Assembly (NCBI GenBank): GCA_017404065.1
Contig: JAFRDB010000077.1
Coordinates: 1 to 37,071, forward strand
Source: Clostridia bacterium
Lineage (GTDB): Bacteria > Bacillota > Clostridia > UBA1381
DNA length: 37,071 nt
Direction of reading: 5' to 3'
Made by a program: the position numbers and the translations under genes. This document shows, in pieces, positions 22,206-32,422 of the stretch; the stretch's first letter is position 1; each line of letters starts with the position of its first letter. The notes beneath the pieces were generated by a model. The model saw nothing but the letters and a program-made list of their open reading frames with translations, had not been told where the DNA came from and searched no databases.

Positions 22206-24396
22206 AGTCATTTACTCCTTTATCAACATCGTTTTTGCCGTAAAACACATAGCAGCCTTTTTCCACATCATATTGTTTTCTGTCTATTATGATGCGCGTT
22301 TTCACAGGCGTTTCTATGTCGTATCTTATGCCCTTGCTTTCACATGTCCATTTTGATTTGATTATGCCGCGCCTGGTTTTAACCGACACATCAATCCATT
22401 CCAAACGCTTGTCGGGGACGGGTGCAATTACAGCTTGTTCAAAGCCGGCATAATTTTCATCAGGCTTAATGCCTCCCGCGACTGAATATACCCAATCCAT
22501 AACCGAGCCGTATGCGTAGTGGTTGTAGGAATTCATATCGTCGCTCCAAAAGCTGCCGTCCTCCTTTATACCGTCCCAATGCTCCCATATAGTGGTTGCG
22601 CCATGATTTACCTCATACAGCCAAGACGGATATTCCTCCTGAAAAAGCAGGTCATACGCAACATCTGCATAGCCGTTTTCACTTAACGCATATAACAGAT
22701 ATGGAGTGCCTACAAAGCCTGTTTGCAGCTTGTTACCGTTTGCTTTTATCATATCGGCAAGTGATTTTGCCGTTTCTGCCTTATTATCGGTAAGATTAAA
22801 TACAAGCGCCAATATATGTTCCGTCTGTGTGGTGAATTTGTTAAAGCTTTTTTTGAAGGCAGACACTATATTTTTATACAGCTCCTCGTATTCCGTCATA
22901 TCCTTACCGAGCGCGTTGCCCGCCTTTATCAAAAGCTCTGTAGAATACGCGTAAAACGCGCTTGCAATAAAGTTGTCGGGTGTACTGCCGCGATAACTGC
23001 CCTCGGGAGCATCAAGCGCGAGCCAGTCACCGTAGTGCTTTCGCCACTTTTTATCCGAGTCATCAGGGCAAGTCCACAGGTACTTATCAAGGCTGTCATT
23101 TGTCATAAAATCGACCCAGCGCCTCATAGCATCGAGGTTTGCTTCGAGCGTCTTTTTATCGCCGTACATAACATAAAGCTGCCACGCGATTACATTTATA
23201 ACATCACCCCACGCTGACGAAGAGCGCATGATTTTCCAGAAATTCGGTACTGTGTCGGGAACGGAGCCATTTTCACGCTGTTCCGCGCGTAGGTCACCGA
23301 GCCATTTCTCAAAGAACTTTTTAGCGTTGTAATTGTAGCAGGCGGTTTTCGCAAACACCTGCGCGTCGCCTGTCCAACCCATACGCTCGTCGCGCTGAGG
23401 GCAGTCCGTGGGAATGTCGAGGAAATTATCGCGCTGCGACCATAAGGCATTTTGGAACAGCTTATTCAGCTTTTCGTTTGAAGTGCGTACAAAGCCTGTG
23501 CGCTCCATATCGGAATACACCGCAATCGCTCTGAAATCCTCTAATTTTACTTCTGACGGATATTTGTCAATGCGGATATAGCGGAAGCCGTAAAAGGTAA
23601 AGCGAGGCTTATAGCTTTGAGCGCCGTCACGGCAGATATAGCTGAGCTTTGATTTTGCGCTGCGATAATTGTCATTATAGAAATTACCTTCCTTGTCAAG
23701 CACTTCCGCGCATGACCATTCTACTATATCGCCTTTTTGGGCGTCAATGGTAAATTCCACATAGCCCGTTATTTCCTGTCCGAAATCAAACACTTTTTCG
23801 CCCTTGGGAGTTATAATAAGCTCCTTTGGGTACAAAATCTCCTGCTCGCGTACCGTTTCACCTTCCTGCGGAATTAAAATATTCTTATCCAAGTCAATTA
23901 CGCTTACAGTCTTAGACACTTCAGGCTCAAGTGAAGCGTCATAGGTTTCGCCGTCCCAAATATCATTGAAAATAACACGGCTGTTTCTTACCGTCCAGCT
24001 TTTGTCCGTGAGGATAATTTCTGTTTCGCCGTTTACATATTCAATTACTATTTCCGCAATAATAGCACACGGCTTTGTATTTATTTCGGGGCGGTTTTCA
24101 CTCATACGGCTTCTGTGCCAGCCTTTTCCGACGGTTACGGACAGGATATTGCTGTCCGTAATCATATCGGTAATGTCATAGGTCTGATATTGAAGCCGTT
24201 TGTTGTACGCCGTGCAGCCCGGCGCAAGAATGAAATCGCCTATGCGTTTACCGTTAAGCTGCGCCTCGTAAACACCGATTGCAGTAATCGTAAGCATAGC
24301 TTCCCGAATCGTTGTCTTTACTTTAAAATGCTTTATAAATTCGGGGCATATATCGCCGCCGTCAGCCATTCCTATCCAATATGCGTCTTTTATCAT
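22192..24396 (-). CDS. GH78 alpha-L-rhamnosidase
   Basis: A 734-residue intracellular enzyme that would release L-rhamnose from oligosaccharides. The N-terminal beta domains (about 1-290) include AIGVYEAQLNGKRIGDFILA and APGCTAYNKRLQYQTYDI, typical of GH78. The (α/α)6 barrel covers about 310-640, with DIPTDCPQRDERMGWTGDAQ holding the general acid Glu and YEVNHGATTIWEHWDG the second catalytic Glu. The C-terminal beta domain ends the protein. There is no signal peptide. It starts 24 nt after the giant esterase gene and ends overlapping the alpha-galactosidase gene. The locus suggests rhamnogalacturonan or rhamnose-bearing pectin fragments. Confidence 0.93.
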   Translation of the reverse strand: MIKDAYWIGMADGGDICPEFIKHFKVKTTIREAMLTITAIGVYEAQLNGKRIGDFILAPGCTAYNKRLQYQTYDITDMITDSNILSVTVGKGWHRSRMSENRPEINTKPCAIIAEIVIEYVNGETEIILTDKSWTVRNSRVIFNDIWDGETYDASLEPEVSKTVSVIDLDKNILIPQEGETVREQEILYPKELIITPKGEKVFDFGQEITGYVEFTIDAQKGDIVEWSCAEVLDKEGNFYNDNYRSAKSKLSYICRDGAQSYKPRFTFYGFRYIRIDKYPSEVKLEDFRAIAVYSDMERTGFVRTSNEKLNKLFQNALWSQRDNFLDIPTDCPQRDERMGWTGDAQVFAKTACYNYNAKKFFEKWLGDLRAEQRENGSVPDTVPNFWKIMRSSSAWGDVINVIAWQLYVMYGDKKTLEANLDAMRRWVDFMTNDSLDKYLWTCPDDSDKKWRKHYGDWLALDAPEGSYRGSTPDNFIASAFYAYSTELLIKAGNALGKDMTEYEELYKNIVSAFKKSFNKFTTQTEHILALVFNLTDNKAETAKSLADMIKANGNKLQTGFVGTPYLLYALSENGYADVAYDLLFQEEYPSWLYEVNHGATTIWEHWDGIKEDGSFWSDDMNSYNHYAYGSVMDWVYSVAGGIKPDENYAGFEQAVIAPVPDKRLEWIDVSVKTRRGIIKSKWTCESKGIRYDIETPVKTRIIIDRKQYDVEKGCYVFYGKNDVDKGVNDYARE

Positions 24397-24420
24397 CTTT
24401 ATTTACCTCGTATATAAGCA

Positions 24421-27400
24421 TTATCGATTGTTTACAAGCTCCGCTACTGCCTTTGTAATATCTTGCAGTATGTAATTTGAGAACTCGGTGTAATAGTGGT
24501 TATAATCCTTCCACCACGCCATCATTTCCTCAGCCCTTGCATTTGCCGCCGCTCTCTTTGCCGATTCATCTCCGGCTGTTTCGTCATAAACCTTCTTAAC
24601 ATCGGCTGTCATTTTATCGTCAGCCATTCTGCCTATATCAATAAACCCTAAAACATGATCGTTATCCTTGTATTCCTCATAAAGCCCGCGTATCGCAAGG
24701 TCATAAGGCTTTGTTCTCATACCCTTAAAGGTCATAGTGTCGGCATCGTACACCTTGCCCTGCGTCTCTCCGTAATTGCCTGTAGGCGTATATGAGGCTA
24801 AGATCACGTATGCTCCCATGTCAAGGATCGCGTTTACATACATTTCATCATAAGCCTTGAACTGCGCCCGGCTTGATGAGGAGTCGTTAGTGCCCATTCC
24901 GCTTATGGAAACAACGTCACCGGGGTTTATACCTGTAAGAACATTGTTTAACAGTCCCTCGGTATAGTAGCTCCTGTGCTGTCTGCCCGCCTGTCCGCTG
25001 TTGTGGAAGCCGTTTATCTTTGCTGCAAGCTCCGGATATTTTGACAAGTCGGTCGTGCTTGATGCCGCAATAGTATAGCCCCATGAGCCGTTCTGCTGTA
25101 CGGTCGAGTCGCCTATAGTCCACCAGTCAGGCTTTGCGGCTGATGTTTTTTCTACCGCTGTGATCTCAACAGTTGCAAGCCTGCCGTCCGATGTGAGCGT
25201 TATATCCATAATATCATCACCGAATATCGCGACATTATATGTGTCCTCGGAAAGAGATTCCTTTGTTCTGTCAAAGCCGGGGAAATCACTGTTTACTCTT
25301 TCGCAGCGTATTGTACCCTGATATTTAGCTTTTACAGAATACACCCTGCCCTTTTGAAGCTTCACCTTAAAGGTCACGCCGCTGCCTGTTATGGCGGAGG
25401 CTTCATCAGTCGCTGCTCCCTCTATGCCAAAGCCTTTGGAGTCACTGTACGATGCGGCAGATGTCACCTGTGTATAGCCGTTTTGCGCCGTAGTGCCGAA
25501 GCTGAACTTCAATGAATAAAGCACGGTCTTTGCAAGCCTTGTATATCCGCCCGACGCCGCCTTTACATAGATCGTCTGCGGCATAGCGTTATCTGTAACA
25601 GTCAGCTTACCCGTTCCGGCATTTATTGAAACACCTGTATAGGCTGCCGCGTTTCCGTCATCGTATGCAAGCGAGTATGTAACAGCGCCGTCTATCTTTT
25701 CGGCATTTCCGTTACGCAGCTCCGCTGCGTACTGATACTCTCCCGTAGTGCCAAGCTGTATGCCGAGCGGTGCTTCGGTAAACGCGACATTGTTTTTTGT
25801 ACCTGTAAGCTTTATTGGCTTTACAGCCGACTTGCCGCCTATCGTTGCTCTTACCGGCAGATCGCCCGAAGCCGCGTCCGGTGTGATCGTAAGCGTGCCG
25901 TCCGAGCTGATAGAAACGCCCTCCGCAAGCTCATCGTCTATCGACCATTCTACCGCTCCTATGGCGTTATCTCCATCAGTCGTTTTTGCGGAAGCCGACA
26001 ATTTTACCGTCTGCGTTCCGTTATCAGGGATCTGCGCGGTATCGCCGCCGGTTATTTCTATCGTATCCGCATCGATCTCAGCCTTGTAAACAGTTACATT
26101 GTTTATGTCTATCGATCTGTTTGCCGCCCTTGTTCCAAGCGTGATATGATAGAACATACCCGAAGTATATGTCCCGAAATCCATAACCTCTGAGCTGCCT
26201 AAAAGTGTTCCGTTCAAATTATACACCTTTGCAAAGCACTTTTTTGTTGTCGGGTCTGCGGTTATTTCAACATGATACCATGTGCCTGCTGACGCGTCAC
26301 AAACCTTTGCTCCGTTAAGGCTTAGCTTTGAGCCGTCAAACGAAAGCTGAAAGGCGCGTGATGCCGATATGTCTGTATTTACACCTTTCGCTCCGACACC
26401 GTATTCTATTGAGCCTGTCATGCCGCTTGTAAAACGAATATCCTGCTTAAATACCGTCTGAGATGTTATATCGCCTATGCTGTTTGAAACAAACGAGGAA
26501 TTTCCGGTTGCCGCTCTTGAAATGCTTAGATACATTCCTGTCGCATCCGATCTCAGATCCATATATGTACCGTCACTGCCCGAGGTCTCCCATCCGTCAA
26601 CTGCTGTGTTGCCGTTTTCAATGCGGTAATTCATCATAGTGCTTTCGTATTTATTAAAATCCGCTGTATAGCCGCTTCTCGGAAGTATCGTTGTGCCTGA
26701 TTTATCGCCTAAAAGAACAAGCGGTCTTTCGATCTCTATGGTTTTGCCGTTGTATGTCACCCTTGCCTTTACTCTGCCGTAGTAGTTCGCGGCAGTCCTT
26801 TTGAGCCTGAAATTTACTGTCGGTTGCGCCGCCTCGGTGATCTCGATAAGCCCGTAGCTGTCACAGTATTTTGTCCCTGTCTCACCTGTAGGCGCGCCGT
26901 CAAGCGTGCGGAAGCCGTCAAAGCTCCATTCGATCTTATAGTCATCTACGCGATCATCGGGATCGGTGACAAGGCTCGTTCCCTGCTCACCAGTTATGGA
27001 AAGCGATATTATGTTGTCACCGTAGGTGTTTTCGTCCGCGCCCATTACAAGCTCGTTTCCTGCCGGAAAGTCCTTGAACCCTACCGATGAGAGCGCTTCT
27101 ATATAGCTGTCGCTTATCTTTCCCGTGATCACACAATCTCCGGTGATCGGTGTTTTACTGAGTGTATCTGTTGTTACGACCTTGCCGCCAACGCTCCAAC
27201 CGTCAAAGCTATCGCCGTAGGTTTCTGTGGACGGTATATTCACAACGCTTTCTCCGTCAAGTACATACTGCATAAATGAGTATGAGCCAAGCGATATTTT
27301 TACCGTATGATATTCCGGGGAAAGCTCTGTCTTTGTCGCCGCTCTTACAACGATATTGTCTATACATGTATCCGCGCCCGTTGAAGGAGAAAGCAGATGA

Positions 27401-30400
27401 ATACATTTCCATGAGGATATATCAGGGGACATATCCGTCATACCGTGATAATACTCTGTTTTTCCGTCAAGCGAGGTTATGTAAGCTATGAGTGTATGCG
27501 TGTCAAAATTTCCTACAACCTTTACATGGAGCCACGGATCGCCCGTTATCTCCTTTGTCACCACAGCAGGCTGTGTATATCGGTCAAGCGTGAGTCCGCT
27601 GTCATCTGTTTTGTTGTTTATAACATACAGATCCGAGCTCATGGGACGAGCCATTATAAAGGCGTATCTTGCATTTGAATACACACCGTGGTTTGCATAG
27701 ATCGAGCCTTTTGCTTCAACAAGCTCCAGATCCGATACATTTACCTTTGAGGTGGATCTGAAATCACATTCAAACACAAAGTTCTCTTCAACAGCCGTCG
27801 GCAATTCGATATATCCGCTCCGGCAGGTACCGCTCTTACCCGATACTACCGTCTGATACTTACCTATGCCGTCCGTTGTATCAGACTTTACCGCCATTGT
27901 TCCGGCAGGTGATGTCCAGCCTCCGTTATCGCCTGCGGCATAGCTCTCGAAATCCTGAGTATAGGTCGGCGGCGATGTCGGCTCTGCTGTTGGTGTTGCT
28001 GCCGGTGTTGCTGCAGGATCAGCAGGCACTTCAGTTTCTAAAGGAAACGGCACAGGAGTTGCTGTGCCGTTCTTTACTGTCCATTTATTCATAAGCGGAT
28101 CAATATTATCTAAAGAATCCCATACATAAAGCTCATCACCCTCTGTAAGCTCCGGTATCTCTACCTCTGCTTTGCCGTTTTCAAAGGTCAATCCATAGGT
28201 TTTAGCGCTTACAAATCTGCCGTTATCATCAAATGTTGCTCTGATAAGCACCGCGCTTTCCTTATCTGCAAGAGTCACTGTTACAGTGCTGCCATTTACA
28301 GTTATACCATCCTGCTCCGGCTCCTCTGATGACGGCTTAACAATAGTGCCGTTCTTCATAAATTCCTCCGCTGCCGCAACTGAATATATACGCTTGTTTT
28401 CACTGTCTGCCTCTCTTATATAATCATCAGTAAGCGAGGCAGCATCGGTATATGTATATTCAAAATCTGATGTTTCATAGCCTATCTCCTTCATGCCTGC
28501 TGCTATGAAGCTTGCAAGCAGCAGCGCAGTATGCTGCGTCTGGTGAAGGTTATCATGTACATGATAATTGTTCTTTACCCAGTCGCTGTCACCCGTTTCC
28601 TCTATAGCCTTGTCCTTGTAAAGCTGTGAGTATTTATTAAGGTCTATATAGGCTACACCTGCACTTGTCGCAAAGTCGTACATAGCGTTTGTGTTATTCT
28701 CTTTATCGTAAGTAAAATACGACCTGTGCTGATACTTGCTGTTCCACAAGGGGCTTACAAGTATCGGTGTGACATTCTTTGCTTTTGCTGCGCTGAATAT
28801 GGTCGTCATGTATTCCTTCATAACATCAATGCTTATGGCATTCGATGATGATATGGAATCATTGATACCGAAATCAACTATTATCGTGTCGCCCTCTGTC
28901 ATTCTGTAATTCACCGCGTCAAAGCATTCGTCATACCAAGTCTTGACGGTCGCGCTCGGCTGTCCCCAGTTTGCTACCTTGTATTTATCCGAAAGGAATT
29001 TCGGGAGCTGCATACCAAAGCCTGTTATCTTAAGCTCGCGGCTGTCAAGGTCGTTACCGTTAGCGTCTATCGGGAAATAGTTTGCACTCTCGCTGTCACC
29101 GGCTATCCATATTATAGGCTTCCTGTATTTATCGGGCACCTTCACTATCTCCATAGCTGCTATACGCTCATTGCTGCCGCTCGTGTTGCCTATCGTTATA
29201 TCCGCGCTGCCGTCTGCGATCCGCACCTGCGGCGCATACATAAGCCCGTATGCGCTTCCCCTGTGGTTATTTCCTCCCTCAGCGCCTGTTGTGTTGTTTA
29301 TGATCTGTATTCCGTCATTATATACATCCGATCTCGCGCCGCCGCGACGGAGTATATTCATATCATAGCTGCCCTCCGGTAATACCACATGAAGTGTTGC
29401 CGCATCCTTTGGCAGTGAGCCGTTCTCGTTTGTTGAATAGCTCTGCCCATCTATAAGTCCATAGCCTGCTTCTGCGGTGAATTTGCCCGTTGCCGTTACA
29501 TATCCGTCCATTGCCGAATTTGTATAGTTAAAGCGGTATATCGGAACGACCGTTACCTCGTCCGTGCCTGTCGGATTTGTTACCTTGCCGTTTTCAGCCT
29601 TTACATCAACATACGACTTATCGGCTTTATATACTCTGAAGGTATCCGCGCCGTATGTGGTCATATCTGATATATCTATCTCTGCCGCAGATGCTGTCTT
29701 TTCAAATATACCATCAACTACGACCGGTTCATCTGTATCGTCTTCCGGCTCCGGGTATTCATTCCATGTGCCCTTTGAGTACATCGCAACAGCTGCATTA
29801 TTACCCGCTGTCTGTCCTACGGAATTATACGCTCCCTGATGATAATGGTACTGGTCGCGCATAAGATCGGCATATTCATCTGTATAAAAAGATGCTACTG
29901 CCGTTATATCCGCATTATCATCTGCAAGCTCCTTGCCCGCAAGATTTATTTCCTTGTACCTTGGGTCTTTTATCTCATCTATAGCCGCTGCTCCTGCTGT
30001 TTTGCAGTGGCCTATCCTTACTATCATAAGTTCGGTAAGCCCTGTTTCCGATTTCATATCGTTAAAAAGCTTTAAGGTGTTCGTTTTCCATACATTCGCG
30101 CCGCGGTTCGAATCTGCGTCCGCCTCGCCCTGACACCATACCATAAACTGCTTATTTATCGTATAGCCGCAATCGGTAAGATATTTCTTTGCTTCGTTAT
30201 ATCTCAGTACTGCCTCTGCCTTAGGCGTTAAGTTATTTGTCGTATCTGTCGTCTGGTACCACCATCTCGATTCCGTTCCGCCTCGGTTGCACTGCACACC
30301 GACGATAGGAATGCCCGACACCGCATAATAGCTCTCCATAAAGGATGAGACCATATCGCCGCTGCGGCGGTCAACTCCGTTTGAGCCTGCGTCATTTACT

Positions 30401-32295
30401 GCTGTGTTGTTCTCATACTTTCCGAACGGCTCGCTTACGGTCGTTAGCGTGCCCGGCTCTGTTACAGGGTGATACTCATAGCCGTGACCCGGCAAACACG
30501 GTATTGCCTCATCATACTCTCCGCGTCCCGCCATATTGCTCTGTCCCATGAAGATCACAAGATCAACTGTTTTGCTTTGTGTCTGTTCTGCTAATATCCA
30601 GTTCTTGATGCCGTTTGCCGCCGCTGCCTTGTCGGCTATTTTCCCTGCATCATACGGAAGCTCAGTGTATGTCACATCCGCTTTGGCTTTTTGCATCGCA
30701 TTTACAGTCGTTCTTATATTCGCTATATTTTCATCATTATATCCGCCGAATGCCCATACCTTAGCATTTGTCGAAGTTATTTCGCTGTTATAGCCGCTTA
30801 CCGGTATGATCTTATCCACCGCGTTATCTTTTGCAAGCGCATAAGCCGCAGCGGCGCCCTCAATATTTCCTATCACCGTTACATCTGTTGAGCTGTACTC
30901 CGCTTTTATCCCGCCTATGTAAGCCTTAAGCGTGTCAGCATCCCAAGCCGCTGCCGTTTGCGGTGCGGCAAGGATAGCTTCATCATCAAAGAGATCAAAA
31001 AACTCCTCAGCCTGATATAGCTGCTGCTCGTTGTCTGTGCCGAAGCGCGAGGACGAGCTTAAAAAGATCACTATCGGCTTTCCTGCCGCTGCTGACGGAA
31101 CCTTTACCCGCGATGCTACTCCACCATAGGTTGCGGCTGTGTATGCAGCAAGGCTTTCGTCGGTTGCGGGTGTTTCAGTTGAGGTAAATTCCTTTACCGA
31201 AAGGTTATCGAATGAAATGTATCTGTTCTCTGCTGTTTTGTTTCTTGATACCCGGAAGCTGAACCGGGCAAGATCCTTCATTGCCTTTGCCGGGATATTG
31301 CCGTTGAAGGTCTTGCCGCCTATATTCGCCGTTACCTTCCTTGCCGTATAGTCTATCGTGACTTTTACATGTGTCGCTTTCGCGCCGAACAGTGTGGATA
31401 TATCTGTGTCAACCGCCACCTGCTCTCCACAGATCAGAAGCTTGTTCACACCTGCATAACTATCAGCGGATGAATACGGGTGAGCGGTAAGCGATACTAT
31501 CTCATCACCCTCGCTGTTTGCAGCTGTGAAATATATATATTGCTGTCCTAATGCCTGCGTGTGACCTGCCGTATCAAATTCGATCTCAACATCACCCTTT
31601 ACCGATGGTGCAAGATCAAGCGTGAGCGTTCCTGAGCCGGTCGATGCGGCAGGGAATTTTATGCTTTTATCTGCGCTGTCATATTCCGCCTGATCTGCTA
31701 TAACAGGAGCATTTTTACCGCTTGCCGCCGGAAGATGATCGTTAAAATCCCAGACCGTAACGGGCGATGCATACGGTGCCGCTGTTGCAGTGATCTCCGG
31801 CACATCCGGCTCACTTGACGGCATAAAGGTCAGGCTTGCAATATATGTACTTGCTTTCCTGTAACCAAAATAGTATGTAGTATCGGCAGATGTTGTTACC
31901 GATATATTACCGCTATAGCCCTTATAGGTATTCCCCTCAAACCAGCCTATATCCGAGCCTGTGACAGTCAGCTCACCCTTAGACGGTGCTGTAAACGCAA
32001 TATATGAGCCTTTCGAATATTTTCCGTCACCGTTACATACAGTGCCGCTCTTTATATACACCTTCCCGTCCGCGCTGACGTATGTACCCTCATACGTAAG
32101 ATTTGCGGTAGTGTGATCATCAAGCTTGATAATATCGCTTGAAGTGCCATAGGCTGTATCAGTATTATTCTTTACAAGCGCACTAAAGCCTGCTGTGTAT
32201 GTGTCCTCTGCCTGTGCTGTTACAGAAAGATTTGCAATAAATGACATACACATTGCAATGCACATAGCAATACACAGAAATCTTTTCATTTTCAT
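24421..32295 (-). CDS. Giant secreted multi-esterase (SASA plus two SGNH/GDSL modules)
   Basis: A 2624-residue exported protein (signal peptide about 1-29). Modules in order: a beta-sandwich (about 33-165); a LamG-like domain (about 172-365); an alpha/beta-hydrolase-like module (about 395-570) with a degenerate elbow (GNIEGA); a sialate-O-acetylesterase-type SGNH domain (about 575-830; FMGQSNMAGRG, GVQCNRGGTESRWW, MVWCQGEADAD); a beta domain; an SGNH module of the rhamnogalacturonan-acetylesterase type (about 1060-1270; AGDSESA, FGINDSIS, DNLH); a Pro-Thr linker; LamG-like domains (about 1443-1655 and 1870-2065); an Ig-like domain; and a third SGNH module (about 2388-2620; IGDSTV, GMGTND, DYNH). 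No wall anchor is visible. It probably removes acetyl groups from pectin outside the cell ahead of the rhamnosidase and alpha-galactosidase. It is divergent from the AraC regulator. Confidence 0.85.
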   Translation of the reverse strand: MKMKRFLCIAMCIAMCMSFIANLSVTAQAEDTYTAGFSALVKNNTDTAYGTSSDIIKLDDHTTANLTYEGTYVSADGKVYIKSGTVCNGDGKYSKGSYIAFTAPSKGELTVTGSDIGWFEGNTYKGYSGNISVTTSADTTYYFGYRKASTYIASLTFMPSSEPDVPEITATAAPYASPVTVWDFNDHLPAASGKNAPVIADQAEYDSADKSIKFPAASTGSGTLTLDLAPSVKGDVEIEFDTAGHTQALGQQYIYFTAANSEGDEIVSLTAHPYSSADSYAGVNKLLICGEQVAVDTDISTLFGAKATHVKVTIDYTARKVTANIGGKTFNGNIPAKAMKDLARFSFRVSRNKTAENRYISFDNLSVKEFTSTETPATDESLAAYTAATYGGVASRVKVPSAAAGKPIVIFLSSSSRFGTDNEQQLYQAEEFFDLFDDEAILAAPQTAAAWDADTLKAYIGGIKAEYSSTDVTVIGNIEGAAAAYALAKDNAVDKIIPVSGYNSEITSTNAKVWAFGGYNDENIANIRTTVNAMQKAKADVTYTELPYDAGKIADKAAAANGIKNWILAEQTQSKTVDLVIFMGQSNMAGRGEYDEAIPCLPGHGYEYHPVTEPGTLTTVSEPFGKYENNTAVNDAGSNGVDRRSGDMVSSFMESYYAVSGIPIVGVQCNRGGTESRWWYQTTDTTNNLTPKAEAVLRYNEAKKYLTDCGYTINKQFMVWCQGEADADSNRGANVWKTNTLKLFNDMKSETGLTELMIVRIGHCKTAGAAAIDEIKDPRYKEINLAGKELADDNADITAVASFYTDEYADLMRDQYHYHQGAYNSVGQTAGNNAAVAMYSKGTWNEYPEPEDDTDEPVVVDGIFEKTASAAEIDISDMTTYGADTFRVYKADKSYVDVKAENGKVTNPTGTDEVTVVPIYRFNYTNSAMDGYVTATGKFTAEAGYGLIDGQSYSTNENGSLPKDAATLHVVLPEGSYDMNILRRGGARSDVYNDGIQIINNTTGAEGGNNHRGSAYGLMYAPQVRIADGSADITIGNTSGSNERIAAMEIVKVPDKYRKPIIWIAGDSESANYFPIDANGNDLDSRELKITGFGMQLPKFLSDKYKVANWGQPSATVKTWYDECFDAVNYRMTEGDTIIVDFGINDSISSSNAISIDVMKEYMTTIFSAAKAKNVTPILVSPLWNSKYQHRSYFTYDKENNTNAMYDFATSAGVAYIDLNKYSQLYKDKAIEETGDSDWVKNNYHVHDNLHQTQHTALLLASFIAAGMKEIGYETSDFEYTYTDAASLTDDYIREADSENKRIYSVAAAEEFMKNGTIVKPSSEEPEQDGITVNGSTVTVTLADKESAVLIRATFDDNGRFVSAKTYGLTFENGKAEVEIPELTEGDELYVWDSLDNIDPLMNKWTVKNGTATPVPFPLETEVPADPAATPAATPTAEPTSPPTYTQDFESYAAGDNGGWTSPAGTMAVKSDTTDGIGKYQTVVSGKSGTCRSGYIELPTAVEENFVFECDFRSTSKVNVSDLELVEAKGSIYANHGVYSNARYAFIMARPMSSDLYVINNKTDDSGLTLDRYTQPAVVTKEITGDPWLHVKVVGNFDTHTLIAYITSLDGKTEYYHGMTDMSPDISSWKCIHLLSPSTGADTCIDNIVVRAATKTELSPEYHTVKISLGSYSFMQYVLDGESVVNIPSTETYGDSFDGWSVGGKVVTTDTLSKTPITGDCVITGKISDSYIEALSSVGFKDFPAGNELVMGADENTYGDNIISLSITGEQGTSLVTDPDDRVDDYKIEWSFDGFRTLDGAPTGETGTKYCDSYGLIEITEAAQPTVNFRLKRTAANYYGRVKARVTYNGKTIEIERPLVLLGDKSGTTILPRSGYTADFNKYESTMMNYRIENGNTAVDGWETSGSDGTYMDLRSDATGMYLSISRAATGNSSFVSNSIGDITSQTVFKQDIRFTSGMTGSIEYGVGAKGVNTDISASRAFQLSFDGSKLSLNGAKVCDASAGTWYHVEITADPTTKKCFAKVYNLNGTLLGSSEVMDFGTYTSGMFYHITLGTRAANRSIDINNVTVYKAEIDADTIEITGGDTAQIPDNGTQTVKLSASAKTTDGDNAIGAVEWSIDDELAEGVSISSDGTLTITPDAASGDLPVRATIGGKSAVKPIKLTGTKNNVAFTEAPLGIQLGTTGEYQYAAELRNGNAEKIDGAVTYSLAYDDGNAAAYTGVSINAGTGKLTVTDNAMPQTIYVKAASGGYTRLAKTVLYSLKFSFGTTAQNGYTQVTSAASYSDSKGFGIEGAATDEASAITGSGVTFKVKLQKGRVYSVKAKYQGTIRCERVNSDFPGFDRTKESLSEDTYNVAIFGDDIMDITLTSDGRLATVEITAVEKTSAAKPDWWTIGDSTVQQNGSWGYTIAASSTTDLSKYPELAAKINGFHNSGQAGRQHRSYYTEGLLNNVLTGINPGDVVSISGMGTNDSSSSRAQFKAYDEMYVNAILDMGAYVILASYTPTGNYGETQGKVYDADTMTFKGMRTKPYDLAIRGLYEEYKDNDHVLGFIDIGRMADDKMTADVKKVYDETAGDESAKRAAANARAEEMMAWWKDYNHYYTEFSNYILQDITKAVAELVNNR

Positions 32296-32377
32296 AGCAT
32301 ATACCTCACTTTATACTTATTTAATTATATTATACAGCTTTAATAAAAATCTGTCTATGCAAATTTAATAATCCATA

Positions 32378-32406
32378 TTGCATTTTTGACCTTTCTATGA
32401 TAAAAT
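32378..32406 (+). promoter_or_regulatory. Promoter of the AraC regulator
   Basis: TTGCAT (32378-32383) and TAAAAT (32401-32406) are 17 bp apart. The start codon lies only about 16 nt past the -10 box, so the leader would be very short. Confidence 0.45.
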
Positions 32407-32422
32407 AACTGTGGTGATCGAA

